Source: Algoriphagus hitonicola
Lineage (GTDB): Bacteria > Bacteroidota > Bacteroidia > Cytophagales > Cyclobacteriaceae
NCBI RefSeq assembly: GCF_900113375.1
Contig: NZ_FOPC01000015.1
Coordinates: 29,221-93,220, forward strand
DNA: 64,000 nt
Direction of reading: 5' to 3'
Within the stretch, counting starts at the first letter, position 1, and each line of letters begins with the position of its first letter. The translations under genes were made by a program, and so were the position numbers. Under the pieces are notes generated by a model. That model made no database searches. It saw only the letters and a program-made list of their open reading frames with translations, and had not been told where the DNA came from. Shown here one piece after another: positions 26,528 to 35,489 of this stretch.

Positions 26528-26545
26528 GGGTAGCATTTGCTACCC
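26528..26545 (-). promoter_or_regulatory. 18-bp perfect hairpin between peptide and propeller genes
   Basis: GGGTAGCA-TT-TGCTACCC is a perfect palindrome in the 56-bp gap, 20 bases after the peptide stop (26565) and 20 before the propeller start (26508). It could attenuate read-through or protect the peptide mRNA, so that the peptide is made in excess. There is no strong T-run after it on the minus strand. Confidence 0.5.
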
Positions 26546-26564
26546 TAAGTCTATTAAAATTAAA

Positions 26565-26765
26565 TTACATTCCGCATGCTTCCTCGCAAGGAATTTGCTC
26601 CTCAACTCCGCATGGATCCGTACCGACTAGTCTACATTTTGTCACTGGAACCCCACAATAACATTCCTCTATTGCAACATAATAGGCAGAATAACCTTTT
26701 GTTGGAACAAAAGAAAGCGCGAACAGGCCCAACACAAAAACTGTTGTGATTTTAAAATTTTTCAT
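26565..26765 (-). CDS. small exported six-cysteine peptide, 66 aa
   Basis: ATG 26765 opens a 66-residue precursor with a clear signal peptide (FKITTVFVLGLFALSFVP) and probable cleavage around residue 27 (GYSA-YY). The roughly 39-residue mature peptide has six cysteines, C35, C37, C44, C52, C60 and C64, in a C-x-C-x6-C-x7-C-x7-C-x3-C pattern that could make three disulfides. No known family is recognised, although small exported peptides (for example NVEALA-type) are known beside 6-bladed propeller genes in Bacteroidales. It is first in the cassette, followed by a hairpin and the propeller lipoprotein. Confidence 0.72.
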   Translation of the reverse strand: MKNFKITTVFVLGLFALSFVPTKGYSAYYVAIEECYCGVPVTKCRLVGTDPCGVEEQIPCEEACGM

Positions 26766-26878
26766 TAGTAAATTAGTTTTGGTTAATTAATTAATTTAAT
26801 TATTAAACTTCATAATAAGGTTGTTTACAGAGCCTTTTATTCCATTTTTTTTTGATAAGAGGTTTAATTTGATTATTA

Positions 26879-27091
26879 GTGGATATTTCGGATTTACTTT
26901 TCCAGCCTTTTCAGTCAAACCGTGCCACTTTGAATGAAATGGGAGCAGACCTTTCGCAGCAAAAAGCAATTGAAATAGCAAAAGGAATCTACACCATAGA
27001 AGTGCAGCTCAAATCAACAGGCAAGGAGCTGAGAAAAACACTTTTATTGAACGAGAGTCAACAAAAATTAGCAAAAATGTTCCCCTTTTGA
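26879..27091 (+). pseudogene. decayed coding fragment, possible T9SS C-terminal domain remnant
   Basis: A short frame (70 codons, stop 27089-27091) contains AKGIYTIEVQLKSTGKELRK, which looks like a real protein end, possibly a type 9 secretion sorting domain (AKGIY... GKE...). The stretch before it (from 26820) does not read as a complete gene and no start codon with a signal follows. I take it as the relic of a larger gene. The remaining parts of the 26766-27156 gap show nothing else I can support. Confidence 0.35.
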
Positions 27092-27156
27092 TAAAAACAG
27101 GCATTAATGATTTGCTTTCGATTTTAGATGTCCCCGTATCGAAGTCTTAGAAAAAA

Positions 27157-27194
27157 AAACAAAGCCATCCTGAGATTTCAAGATGGCTTTGTTT
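27157..27194 (-). terminator. strong terminator behind the metalloprotease gene
   Basis: Perfect 13-bp stem AAACAAAGCCATC / GATGGCTTTGTTT; on the minus strand it is followed by a run of T's. It ends the 27211-29655 gene and marks the right limit of the peptide-propeller cassette. Confidence 0.9.
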
Positions 27195-27210
27195 ACCATT
27201 ATGGTTCTGT

Positions 27211-29655
27211 CTACTCCCCTTGCAAAATAGATTCAATCATCTCTTCAACATCTTTTAAGTGATACTGCATAATACCTGAACTGTATCGAGCACTTGCAGA
27301 ACCGGCTGTTGATTGAATAAACTTCAACTCAGCACGAACTGCGGCGCTGATATCAGACCGATTGCTGGCATCCTGCTCCATCAGGGCAACTAACCTTTCG
27401 ACATGAGCCCGTTGAAGATTTCTTCGGAAGGCATCAATTGGTTTTGTCCCGGAAAGCTCCGACCACAGTCCCTTTCGTAAATCACTCAGCATAGCAGTCA
27501 AGGTGTACGCTTCATTCCCATTAAGGGCTTCATTTTCGATCATTCGTTCCAAACGGTCTCTCCTCAGCAGATTCCCAAGCATTCTGGACTGCATGGAGCC
27601 AATCGCATCCACCGCACCACTAGGTTCGATGTTGCTGAGAATTTCCTTTTGCAGCAACCATTCCGGGGTGGTAAATACATCTTGGATCAAGAAATCCATG
27701 GATTCTTTTTGAGATGCTTTGGCGATTGGCTGATAAGTGAATCCTTCCTGATCAGAGGTCTTCAATTCCTCATATACCCCTCCAACATTAGTGACCACAT
27801 GCCCTGCAAATCGGGACCACACTCCAATCAATTCTCCATAAAGCTCTTCCAAATCAGCATATCCTTCACCCGGTTTTGTGGTCCATTTGGCTAAATTGGG
27901 AGCTACGATTTTCAGGTTAGCCAATCCATACCGGGTGGCTTTGACCGGATCATTTCCGACCGATTCTGTTTGAGAGCTTGGATCAAAGGAATTTGAACCC
28001 CCGAAAAGGTATTTAGGATCACCTGCTTTTTCGGCTATCCATTGATTCAGGGTTTCCTTTTCTGCTTCTGGAGAATCGGCACCTGGAATATATCGATAGC
28101 CCCAGTTGATTGCGTACTCATCATAAGGTCCCAACATTCTCACCCAGCGAACTCCTTCATCACCTGGTTGAGCGACATAATTGTAGCGGGTGTAATCCAT
28201 GATCGTAGTAGCCAATCCCCACTTTTGGGTAAAAGTTGCCGATCGAAGGGAATCCGTAGGATAAGCAAAGGAGGCTTTCATATTATGAGGCAAACCCAAA
28301 GCATGTCCTACTTCATGAGAAATCACACGTCGCATCATTTCGCCGATTTCGGCTTCAGGAGTATCTAGCGTTCGTGCTGAAGGGTTGGCAGCCCCAGTTT
28401 CGAGAAGGTAGCGATTTCTGTAAGATCGAAGGTGGTTATGATACCAGATAATATCACTTTCGATGATTTCACCTGAGCGTGGATCAGAAACACTTGGCCC
28501 AACTGCATTTCGGGTAGTCGATGCGACATACCTTACCGTAGAGTATCGAGCATCTTCAGGGCTCCAATCCGGATCTTCCTCTTTGGTCGGTGCATCTTTG
28601 GCAATGATGGCATTTTTGAATCCGGCAGCTTCAAATGCCACCTGCCAGTCCTCAATGCCTTGTCTGAAATAAGGTCTCCATTTTTCCGGGGTAGCCGGAT
28701 CCAAATAATACACAATCGGCTTCACCGGCTCGACCAATTCTCCTCTCGCATACGCTTCAGGATCTTTGGGTTCCAATCTCCATCTTCGGATATAGGTTTT
28801 GACATCAGACTTAAGCGCGTCAGATCCATAGTCAATCTGACGAACTGTAAACCAGCCTACCCGCGGATCGTGAAGTCGAGGCTGCATGGGAACTTCAGGC
28901 AGCAAATACATGGATTGACTCATTTCCATTGAAATCGTGCCGGATTTGGAATTAGAGGGAGGGGAAGTTGCATTATAGGTCATGTCATGACGCACTTCGA
29001 TGTTTTCCGGATAGCTTTCCATTCTGCTGATGTAGCTTCTAGCTCTGTCCAGGTTTCTGACTTTGTAATTGGTTCTCATCCCGACAGAAAGTCCACTGAG
29101 TGAAGGATTGTCAGAAAGAAATAAATCACTGACCTCAATCAACGCTGCAGTGGAATCCGCATTAAACCCTTCGATCGAAAATGCGGCTAAAATAGGATCG
29201 TAATTATTGGCTGAAACAGACAGCTGAATCGGCAGGGTATCATTGGCTACACTTCTAAAGGAAATAGACCTTAAATGGATTTTATTTTCGACTCTCGACC
29301 ATCGGATGACCTGCTCATTGGTTTTGGATCCAGCATTCATATATCCTCCACCTAATCCTTCCGCGATTTTTGAAATCCGACTCACCAGAAGCATATCGGT
29401 ATTTAACAATTCAAAGGGAATTTCATAATACCGTTTATCACCTACGGTATGGACTTTGAATAATCCATCATCCGAAACCGCTTCAGCGGTGACAATGTCC
29501 TCATATTTTTTAAATGGGCTCTTTTTTTCAGGCTTTGCTGCCTGAGTGGTTTGAGCAGGAGAAGCTGCGGCATTTCGCTTACTCTTTTTTTGACCGTAAC
29601 TCACCCCTGAAATCAGCAGGAACAAGACCAACAATAGTTTGGAAATATTTTTCAT
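27211..29655 (-). CDS. exported zinc metalloprotease, DUF5117/DUF5118 metzincin type
   Basis: Secreted protein of 814 residues with signal SKLLLVLFLLISGVSYGQ. An N-terminal DUF5118/DUF5117-like region (about 45-310) is followed by the catalytic domain with HEVGHALGLPHN (H447, E448, H451, H457), the extended metzincin zinc site; the Met-turn may be in TIMDYTRYNY. The C-terminal half includes a helical region typical of this group in Bacteroidota. Substrates are unknown; such proteins usually act in the envelope or outside the cell. Start ATG 29655. The gene stands alone and ends in a strong terminator. Confidence 0.9.
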   Translation of the reverse strand: MKNISKLLLVLFLLISGVSYGQKKSKRNAAASPAQTTQAAKPEKKSPFKKYEDIVTAEAVSDDGLFKVHTVGDKRYYEIPFELLNTDMLLVSRISKIAEGLGGGYMNAGSKTNEQVIRWSRVENKIHLRSISFRSVANDTLPIQLSVSANNYDPILAAFSIEGFNADSTAALIEVSDLFLSDNPSLSGLSVGMRTNYKVRNLDRARSYISRMESYPENIEVRHDMTYNATSPPSNSKSGTISMEMSQSMYLLPEVPMQPRLHDPRVGWFTVRQIDYGSDALKSDVKTYIRRWRLEPKDPEAYARGELVEPVKPIVYYLDPATPEKWRPYFRQGIEDWQVAFEAAGFKNAIIAKDAPTKEEDPDWSPEDARYSTVRYVASTTRNAVGPSVSDPRSGEIIESDIIWYHNHLRSYRNRYLLETGAANPSARTLDTPEAEIGEMMRRVISHEVGHALGLPHNMKASFAYPTDSLRSATFTQKWGLATTIMDYTRYNYVAQPGDEGVRWVRMLGPYDEYAINWGYRYIPGADSPEAEKETLNQWIAEKAGDPKYLFGGSNSFDPSSQTESVGNDPVKATRYGLANLKIVAPNLAKWTTKPGEGYADLEELYGELIGVWSRFAGHVVTNVGGVYEELKTSDQEGFTYQPIAKASQKESMDFLIQDVFTTPEWLLQKEILSNIEPSGAVDAIGSMQSRMLGNLLRRDRLERMIENEALNGNEAYTLTAMLSDLRKGLWSELSGTKPIDAFRRNLQRAHVERLVALMEQDASNRSDISAAVRAELKFIQSTAGSASARYSSGIMQYHLKDVEEMIESILQGE

Positions 29656-29956
29656 AGAATTTTAAGTAAAATCAATAAGAAAAGTAGAGTTGAAGTCACT
29701 AGAAAACAAGCATACATATATGATCGGTAAATTCAGTGTCTAGTTTCATTGCGTTGCTTCATGAAAAAAAGTTTTCCTGATCCTATTTAGTTACACGATT
29801 CTCTAGGCAGAGAATTCTTACGAATATTTGATCAAACCATCCATCAAGATTTTGTCAATCGAATATTTGATTTAACTAAAAAAATGTTTTCTTGTTCCTA
29901 GTTATAGATACCATTTGTTAAGCAGGTAGATTTACCCGCAGTTAATCATTTCAATC
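29656..29956. other. divergent intergenic region with a 7-bp-stem hairpin
   Basis: AT-rich gap between the metalloprotease (-) and the Schlafen-type gene (+). A perfect hairpin ATTCTCT-AGGC-AGAGAAT lies at 29798-29815. I find no clean TAnnTTTG promoter pair on either strand; TAGATTTA at 29927-29934 is a weak candidate for the plus gene. Nothing else is supported. Confidence 0.45.
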
Positions 29957-32900
29957 ATGAAAAACCCTGAATCCATTATCTCATCTAACCTTGAATTCCT
30001 TGACCGACAAAAAATAATTTCTGCAAATCAGCATCGACTATTTACCATTGATTCTATTCGTGACACCTTTATTTTAGTAAAAGATCGCGAATTAGGAGAG
30101 ACTTTCCCCTATCGGATCTCCGAACTTAATGTCGGTGACCCGATCATCTTAAAAATCAATCGAGTCATACCGGGAAGAGTAGAGATGGAAGATTCTGTTT
30201 TGAACTTTATGCAAAACAGGGAAGTGAACCATTTTAAGATTTTAAGAAACGAATACCCTTACCTTCATTTACAAAAAGCGGATTCAAGTTTTTCATTTCT
30301 CTGCCGCACAGATCAGCCTGTCCATAAAAACAAAAAGAAATTGGACCTTCGGGTTAATGGCTTTGATCTAGTAAGAAATGTTCCGCTCATTGAGGAATCA
30401 AACTTCCTCTCATCACATTCCGACCCTTTGTTATCCACTTTTGATTTTGAAAAGAAAACTCGGGTAAAGGTAAAAGATCAAATCCATTCAGAAGAATCGA
30501 TACAGCTATTGATTTCCCACGAGGATAAAGAGTTTTTCGTAAAAGGGTACACGCACCAGGTTAACGATAATTCTATCGAGGAGCTTGACCTTGTTCTCCG
30601 GCTCGAAAATGGAAAGTTGACTTTAAATCAAGATCGTAATTCCCTAGTAAAAAGCAGATATCAAAAGGAAACCTTGGATTCCTTTAAATTTTTAAGATGC
30701 GAATACAGCCCTGAAAAGGAAAAAGAGGTGCTTTTTTTCGAAGATGATTTTGGTTATGTACATTCCATCCTTGCTCCTGACTTTTTAAATCAAGATCAAA
30801 TCAATGAATTTGAAAAAGGAAAATTCTATAACCTATGGATTAAAGATATCGCAGAAAATGGATTTATGGTACTATTTATCAACCATTTTCGCACAAACAA
30901 AAACTCCTTTATCTCTCCTGAAAGACTGTTCACTGAGCTTGGAATCCCAGAATACCTAGAGGAGGAATTCCCTAAAATCGAGGCCGAATTCACCACTAAC
31001 CCATATTTCAACAATCCACTTTATAAAAATCCCTTTGACTCACTCAAGAAGAAGGAAAACCTCTGGATCCTGTCTTTTGGTAATTGCTTGGATGTTTTTG
31101 TAGACAATCTAGTTTTTTTAGGAAGACCAAAGGAAGCAATTAAGATTTTGGATTTATTGATAAAAATTGAGCACTGGCTACTTGGAGCCAATGATTTTTT
31201 AGAAAGTTTCAAAACGGAAAACCGCCAAAACATCATCGATAAGGCCAATGAGCAAATTGACCTAGGAAAGGATAAATTAAAAATCTTGGAAAAAATTAAT
31301 GATGGCAATCCCACTGCAATCATTGAAGAACTCATTCGGATAGCGGAGTCGGCCGACCAACCCAGTATCCGAGACTTACAAAAAATTCAATTTAAATTTT
31401 TTGCCCTACCAACAGATCAGGTTTCAGGCACCAAAGATCTATTACTTCTGATGGTCAGATTAGTCCAAAAAGTCCCAAATGACATCCATTTTCATTTTTC
31501 TCTTTGTAAAACCCTGGAAAAGCACATCATACATTTCCGAAATCAATTGAATCTCACAGGAAGAGAACGTTTTTGGGAAAAAGACCAGCTCCATCAGTTA
31601 AAAGAGAAGCTTTTTATTTCCATTCAGCTATTGGCCTTACAGATTAATCTTGACTCCAATTCCAGCAACCAAGAGCTACAAGTTCATCGTTCGGCTCGAA
31701 TCTGTCGATTTGTCGCTTTGATTTATTGGGATAAAGACCTTGGATTTGAATGGATCAATCGCAGTGTAAAAATCATTACCGGCGAACATATCCTAAAAAT
31801 CCCAATTGAAAAAATTGAAAGTCTTCCCGAAAATCTGGACTGGTTAAGTGCTATCATCAATCGGATGAAAAACCTATCATCACCTCGATTATACTACAAA
31901 AACGGCGGTGTAATTCTCAAAGAAAACCAAAACTGGAGAGTTTTAGGACCTGCATACCAAGCTCAAATCACCTTTGAACCCAATTACCCTACCCATCAAA
32001 TCGGAAGCTACTTCGATGGATTGATTGAGGTCCACACCCTTGGAAAACCAAAGTTTTCATTTAATGATAGCTCAAGCGCGAGTCAATTGGGAGAACATTG
32101 GAAAGCATATTACCAAGATAACGCGACAGACGCTTCCTTTAAATTTCTCAAAAAGGGAGAATTAATTACCGTCGAATTCCAGAGCATATTATCAACAAAT
32201 CCCAATCTGGGTTTTGTGAAAATTCTCGATCCGGGGACTTTCACACAAGGTGGGATTCATATACTTCAAGTCTCAAGCGTCCACATCAAAGGACTAAATG
32301 GAATCCTGTCACCAGGAGATCGCTTCAAAGCTCGCTTCATTAAATCAGTTGATAAAAAAGCCAGAATTTCCTTGAAAGAAGATCTCGTCTTACTAATGAA
32401 AGACAAATCCGAACAAATCACCCAGACGATCTTCAAAGTACTCATGACTAATGGGACGATAGCCTTTGGAATAACCAAAGAAGGACTCTATGCCAGTTAT
32501 TTATTTGAAAATGCAGCTACTGAACCTCAAGAAAGTCATTTTCATTATTTCTACCCAGAAGCCGATCAATCACACAAATACGAATATGTCCACGGAACGC
32601 TTGGACAAGAGGTCGATACCTTTTTTGATGAAAAAAAGGTTTTACGAAAATTCATTGAGAAAAACCTCCTCATAAGTCCTAAAACAGAACTACCGCATAA
32701 GGAAGATTCTATTGTTTATAACTATGTCCAGGAAATCATTTGGAGTTGCGAGACGATTTTAAACTTTCCGAAAATATCGGATTCTACCAAATTGGCCTAT
32801 ATCTATTTAGCAAAACTTCTCTCCTCATTATTAAAAAATTCCAAATCATTTTATTTAGATGAAATGGCCAAGTACTTTACTTTTTTGATGAAAATAAAAG

Positions 32901-33742
32901 AAGAGGGAATCCTATCGGCGGTAGAAGACATAAAACCTATCTCAGAAGAAACGATACGGAATTTTCCAAAAGTCCAGAAAATCCAAAAAATATATGATGC
33001 TGTAAGCTTTTATCCCAAAGCTGAATCAAGCGAGGGATTTTTGGACAAAATCAAAAACTCCTCCTCTTCGGACGAGTCCGATATGATCGAATTTTTGATG
33101 GGAATGTGGATCCTTCAAAAACAAAATGCAATAAACCAGCGATTGATCCAGCGAATATTTCACTCCAAACTTTCTATTTTGGATACTGATACCAGCAGTC
33201 AACTGATTGAAGATGAGCTTCAAATCAGCGAAAGGCAATCCATCACAAAAGTAACTCCTTTGAATCTCGGTAAAGAAAATAAAAACCAAGAATTCAAATC
33301 TTCAATTATCTATGATCCAGAGTCCAGTTCACCTAACCCCGAAATCCAAGAGTTTAATATTCTAAAGACGATAGCAGGCTTCCTCAATGCCTCGGGTGGT
33401 GACTTATACATTGGTGTAAATGACCAAGGAGATATCATTGGCTTGGCTAAGGATTATAAGTTTTTTGGTGAAAAAACCAATGCTGACTCATATGAAAGAC
33501 ACCTCCGAAAACTGATCATTCGAGATTTTAATAAGGATATAAGCTCACAAATCGAAATCCAAATCATTGAATCCGAAAAAGTAGAATATGCAAAAATTCA
33601 AATCCCAGCCTACCATGTCCCCGTTTCCCTAAAAAACAGATTTTTCCAAAGGCAAGGAAATGAAACGCGTGAAATTGTAGGACAAGATTTGATTCTATTC
33701 ATGGAACGAAAATTCAAATCCACAAACCAACCCTCGGATTAA
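29957..33742 (+). CDS. large uncharacterised protein with C-terminal Schlafen AlbA_2 domain
   Basis: Cytoplasmic protein of 1261 residues, no signal or membrane segment. The last 160 residues form a Schlafen AlbA_2 (putative nucleic-acid-binding) domain: QEFKSSIIYD (about 1111-1120), ILKTIAGFLNASGGDLYIGV, GDIIGL and VEYAKIQIPAY. The N-terminal third has beta-rich segments that look like OB/S1-type folds (VGDPIILKINRV at 58-70). A repeated motif, NHFKILRNEY (91-100) and DSFKFLRCEY (241-250), indicates an internal duplication. The middle is mostly helical, with another small beta domain around LSPGDRFKARFIKSVDKKARISL. Function unknown; RNA/DNA binding is likely and a defence or stress role is possible. 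It is a single gene flanked by housekeeping genes, and the ABC-F gene follows 84 bp later. Confidence 0.72.
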   Translation: MKNPESIISSNLEFLDRQKIISANQHRLFTIDSIRDTFILVKDRELGETFPYRISELNVGDPIILKINRVIPGRVEMEDSVLNFMQNREVNHFKILRNEYPYLHLQKADSSFSFLCRTDQPVHKNKKKLDLRVNGFDLVRNVPLIEESNFLSSHSDPLLSTFDFEKKTRVKVKDQIHSEESIQLLISHEDKEFFVKGYTHQVNDNSIEELDLVLRLENGKLTLNQDRNSLVKSRYQKETLDSFKFLRCEYSPEKEKEVLFFEDDFGYVHSILAPDFLNQDQINEFEKGKFYNLWIKDIAENGFMVLFINHFRTNKNSFISPERLFTELGIPEYLEEEFPKIEAEFTTNPYFNNPLYKNPFDSLKKKENLWILSFGNCLDVFVDNLVFLGRPKEAIKILDLLIKIEHWLLGANDFLESFKTENRQNIIDKANEQIDLGKDKLKILEKINDGNPTAIIEELIRIAESADQPSIRDLQKIQFKFFALPTDQVSGTKDLLLLMVRLVQKVPNDIHFHFSLCKTLEKHIIHFRNQLNLTGRERFWEKDQLHQLKEKLFISIQLLALQINLDSNSSNQELQVHRSARICRFVALIYWDKDLGFEWINRSVKIITGEHILKIPIEKIESLPENLDWLSAIINRMKNLSSPRLYYKNGGVILKENQNWRVLGPAYQAQITFEPNYPTHQIGSYFDGLIEVHTLGKPKFSFNDSSSASQLGEHWKAYYQDNATDASFKFLKKGELITVEFQSILSTNPNLGFVKILDPGTFTQGGIHILQVSSVHIKGLNGILSPGDRFKARFIKSVDKKARISLKEDLVLLMKDKSEQITQTIFKVLMTNGTIAFGITKEGLYASYLFENAATEPQESHFHYFYPEADQSHKYEYVHGTLGQEVDTFFDEKKVLRKFIEKNLLISPKTELPHKEDSIVYNYVQEIIWSCETILNFPKISDSTKLAYIYLAKLLSSLLKNSKSFYLDEMAKYFTFLMKIKEEGILSAVEDIKPISEETIRNFPKVQKIQKIYDAVSFYPKAESSEGFLDKIKNSSSSDESDMIEFLMGMWILQKQNAINQRLIQRIFHSKLSILDTDTSSQLIEDELQISERQSITKVTPLNLGKENKNQEFKSSIIYDPESSSPNPEIQEFNILKTIAGFLNASGGDLYIGVNDQGDIIGLAKDYKFFGEKTNADSYERHLRKLIIRDFNKDISSQIEIQIIESEKVEYAKIQIPAYHVPVSLKNRFFQRQGNETREIVGQDLILFMERKFKSTNQPSD

Positions 33743-33798
33743 TGGTAGTAAAAGGTGGTTAATTTGTTTTTTGTAGCCTGTCCAATTAGGATTTTGGA

Positions 33799-33806
33799 TA
33801 ACTTTG
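33799..33806 (+). promoter_or_regulatory. putative -7 element of the ABC-F gene
   Basis: TAACTTTG matches TAnnTTTG 20 bases before ATG 33827. The nearest TTG (33771-33773) is 25 bp away, longer than usual, so the -33 element is uncertain. Confidence 0.4.
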
Positions 33807-33826
33807 CGGCTTCAATTTTCTAGAAT

Positions 33827-35458
33827 ATGATTTCAGTTGATAATGTGACTGTGCAGCATGGCGGCACAGCTTTATTTAGTAATATTTCCTTTGCCATCAA
33901 TGACAGCGACAAGATCGCCTTGATGGGAAAAAACGGTGCGGGTAAATCTACCTTGCTTAAAATTATTGCTGGCCAGTCCAGGCCTACTTCCGGTGCGGTA
34001 TCGGCTCCAAAAGATTACGTAGTCGCCTACCTACCCCAGCATTTGTTGACGAGTGATGACTGCACTGTCATGGAGGAAACCTCCAAAGCATTTGCTTCCT
34101 ATCTGGAAATGAAAACAGAAATAGAACGGATCAATGAGGAACTGACTGTCCGCACAGACTATGAGTCGGAAGAATATTACAAACTCATCGAAAAGGTCTC
34201 CGAACTCAGCGAAAAATTCTATGCGATCGAGGAAATCAATTATGAAGCCGAGGTTGAAAAAGTACTCTTGGGCTTGGGATTCGAGCGAGAAGATTTGATT
34301 CGTCAGACTTCTGAGTTTTCCGGCGGATGGCGGATGCGAATTGAGCTAGCCAAAATCCTACTCCAAAAACCGGATTTGATTTTACTCGATGAGCCGACCA
34401 ATCATTTGGATATCGAATCGATTCAGTGGCTGGAGGAATTTTTGATGAACAAAGCCAAGGCGGTGGTCGTGATTTCTCACGACCGTGCATTTGTGGACAA
34501 TATTACTACCCGGACCATCGAGGTGACAATGGGTAGGATTTATGATTACAAAGCCAAATATTCCCATTATTTGGAGCTGCGAAAAGAGCGTCGAGAACAG
34601 CAGCAAAAACATTACGAAGAACAACAAAAATTCATAGCCGACACCACCCAATTTATCGAGCGCTTTAAAGGCACTTATTCCAAAACCTTGCAAGTTCAGT
34701 CCCGGGTAAAAATGCTCGAAAAACTGGATATCGTAGAAGTGGATGAAGTGGACTCTTCTGCGCTGAAGCTCCGCTTTCCTCCTTCTCCGAGATCGGGAAA
34801 ATATCCGGTCATCGTAGAGGAATTGAGTAAAAGCTATGGGGATCACTTGGTGTTCAAAGATGCCTCGATGACCATTGAGAGGGGACAAAAAGTGTCCTTT
34901 GTCGGTAAAAACGGCGAAGGTAAATCCACCATGATCAAAGCCATCATGGGCGAAATCGATTTTGACGGAAAATGCGAATTGGGACACAACTCCATGATTG
35001 GATATTTTGCCCAAAATCAAGCTTCGCTCTTGGATGAATCTCTGACCATTTTCGAAACAATCGATCAGATAGCAGTCGGGGAAATCCGTACCAAAATCAA
35101 AGATTTGTTGGGAGCTTTTATGTTTAAAGGGGATGATATCAACAAAAAAGTAAAAGTCCTTTCCGGCGGTGAAAAAACCCGATTGGCTATGATTAAATTA
35201 CTCCTTGAGCCAGTGAATCTGCTGATTCTCGATGAGCCAACCAATCATCTCGACATGAAGACGAAAGATATCATTAAAGATGCCTTGAAAGCTTTTGACG
35301 GAACCTTGATCGTGGTTTCTCACGACCGGGACTTTTTGGACGGATTAGTGACTAAAGTTTTTGAATTTGGCAACAAACGAGTCAAGGAGCATTTTGAAGA
35401 TATTAATGGATTCCTGAGAAATAAAAAACTGGAAAACCTCAAAGAAGTTGAGCGATAA
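33827..35458 (+). CDS. ABC-F family ATPase (translation factor type)
   Basis: Soluble protein of 543 residues with two ABC domains and no membrane part: Walker A motifs GKNGAGKSTLLKII and GKNGEGKSTMIKAI, signatures EFSGGWRMRIELA and LSGGEKTRLAM, Walker B LILLDEPTNHLD and LLILDEPTNHLD. Between the domains lies the charged helical linker (LRKERREQQQKHYEEQQKF) that reaches toward the ribosomal peptidyl-transferase centre. Family members (EttA, YbiT, Uup types) regulate or rescue translating ribosomes. I cannot assign the subfamily; no antibiotic-resistance linker is evident. A terminator follows directly. Confidence 0.94.
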   Translation: MISVDNVTVQHGGTALFSNISFAINDSDKIALMGKNGAGKSTLLKIIAGQSRPTSGAVSAPKDYVVAYLPQHLLTSDDCTVMEETSKAFASYLEMKTEIERINEELTVRTDYESEEYYKLIEKVSELSEKFYAIEEINYEAEVEKVLLGLGFEREDLIRQTSEFSGGWRMRIELAKILLQKPDLILLDEPTNHLDIESIQWLEEFLMNKAKAVVVISHDRAFVDNITTRTIEVTMGRIYDYKAKYSHYLELRKERREQQQKHYEEQQKFIADTTQFIERFKGTYSKTLQVQSRVKMLEKLDIVEVDEVDSSALKLRFPPSPRSGKYPVIVEELSKSYGDHLVFKDASMTIERGQKVSFVGKNGEGKSTMIKAIMGEIDFDGKCELGHNSMIGYFAQNQASLLDESLTIFETIDQIAVGEIRTKIKDLLGAFMFKGDDINKKVKVLSGGEKTRLAMIKLLLEPVNLLILDEPTNHLDMKTKDIIKDALKAFDGTLIVVSHDRDFLDGLVTKVFEFGNKRVKEHFEDINGFLRNKKLENLKEVER

Positions 35459-35460
35459 AA

Positions 35461-35487
35461 AAAACCCGGAAGTACATTCCGGGTTTT
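35461..35487. terminator. strong bidirectional terminator
   Basis: Perfect 11-bp stem AAAACCCGGAA / TTCCGGGTTTT with a 5-base loop, extended by A and T runs. It lies between the convergent ABC-F (+) and NIPSNAP (-) genes. Confidence 0.93.
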
Positions 35488-35489
35488 TT

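Noticed and set aside
34382..35020. 212-codon frame antisense to the ABC-F gene
   Set aside because: It mirrors conserved Walker and signature regions on the other strand and looks like no protein.
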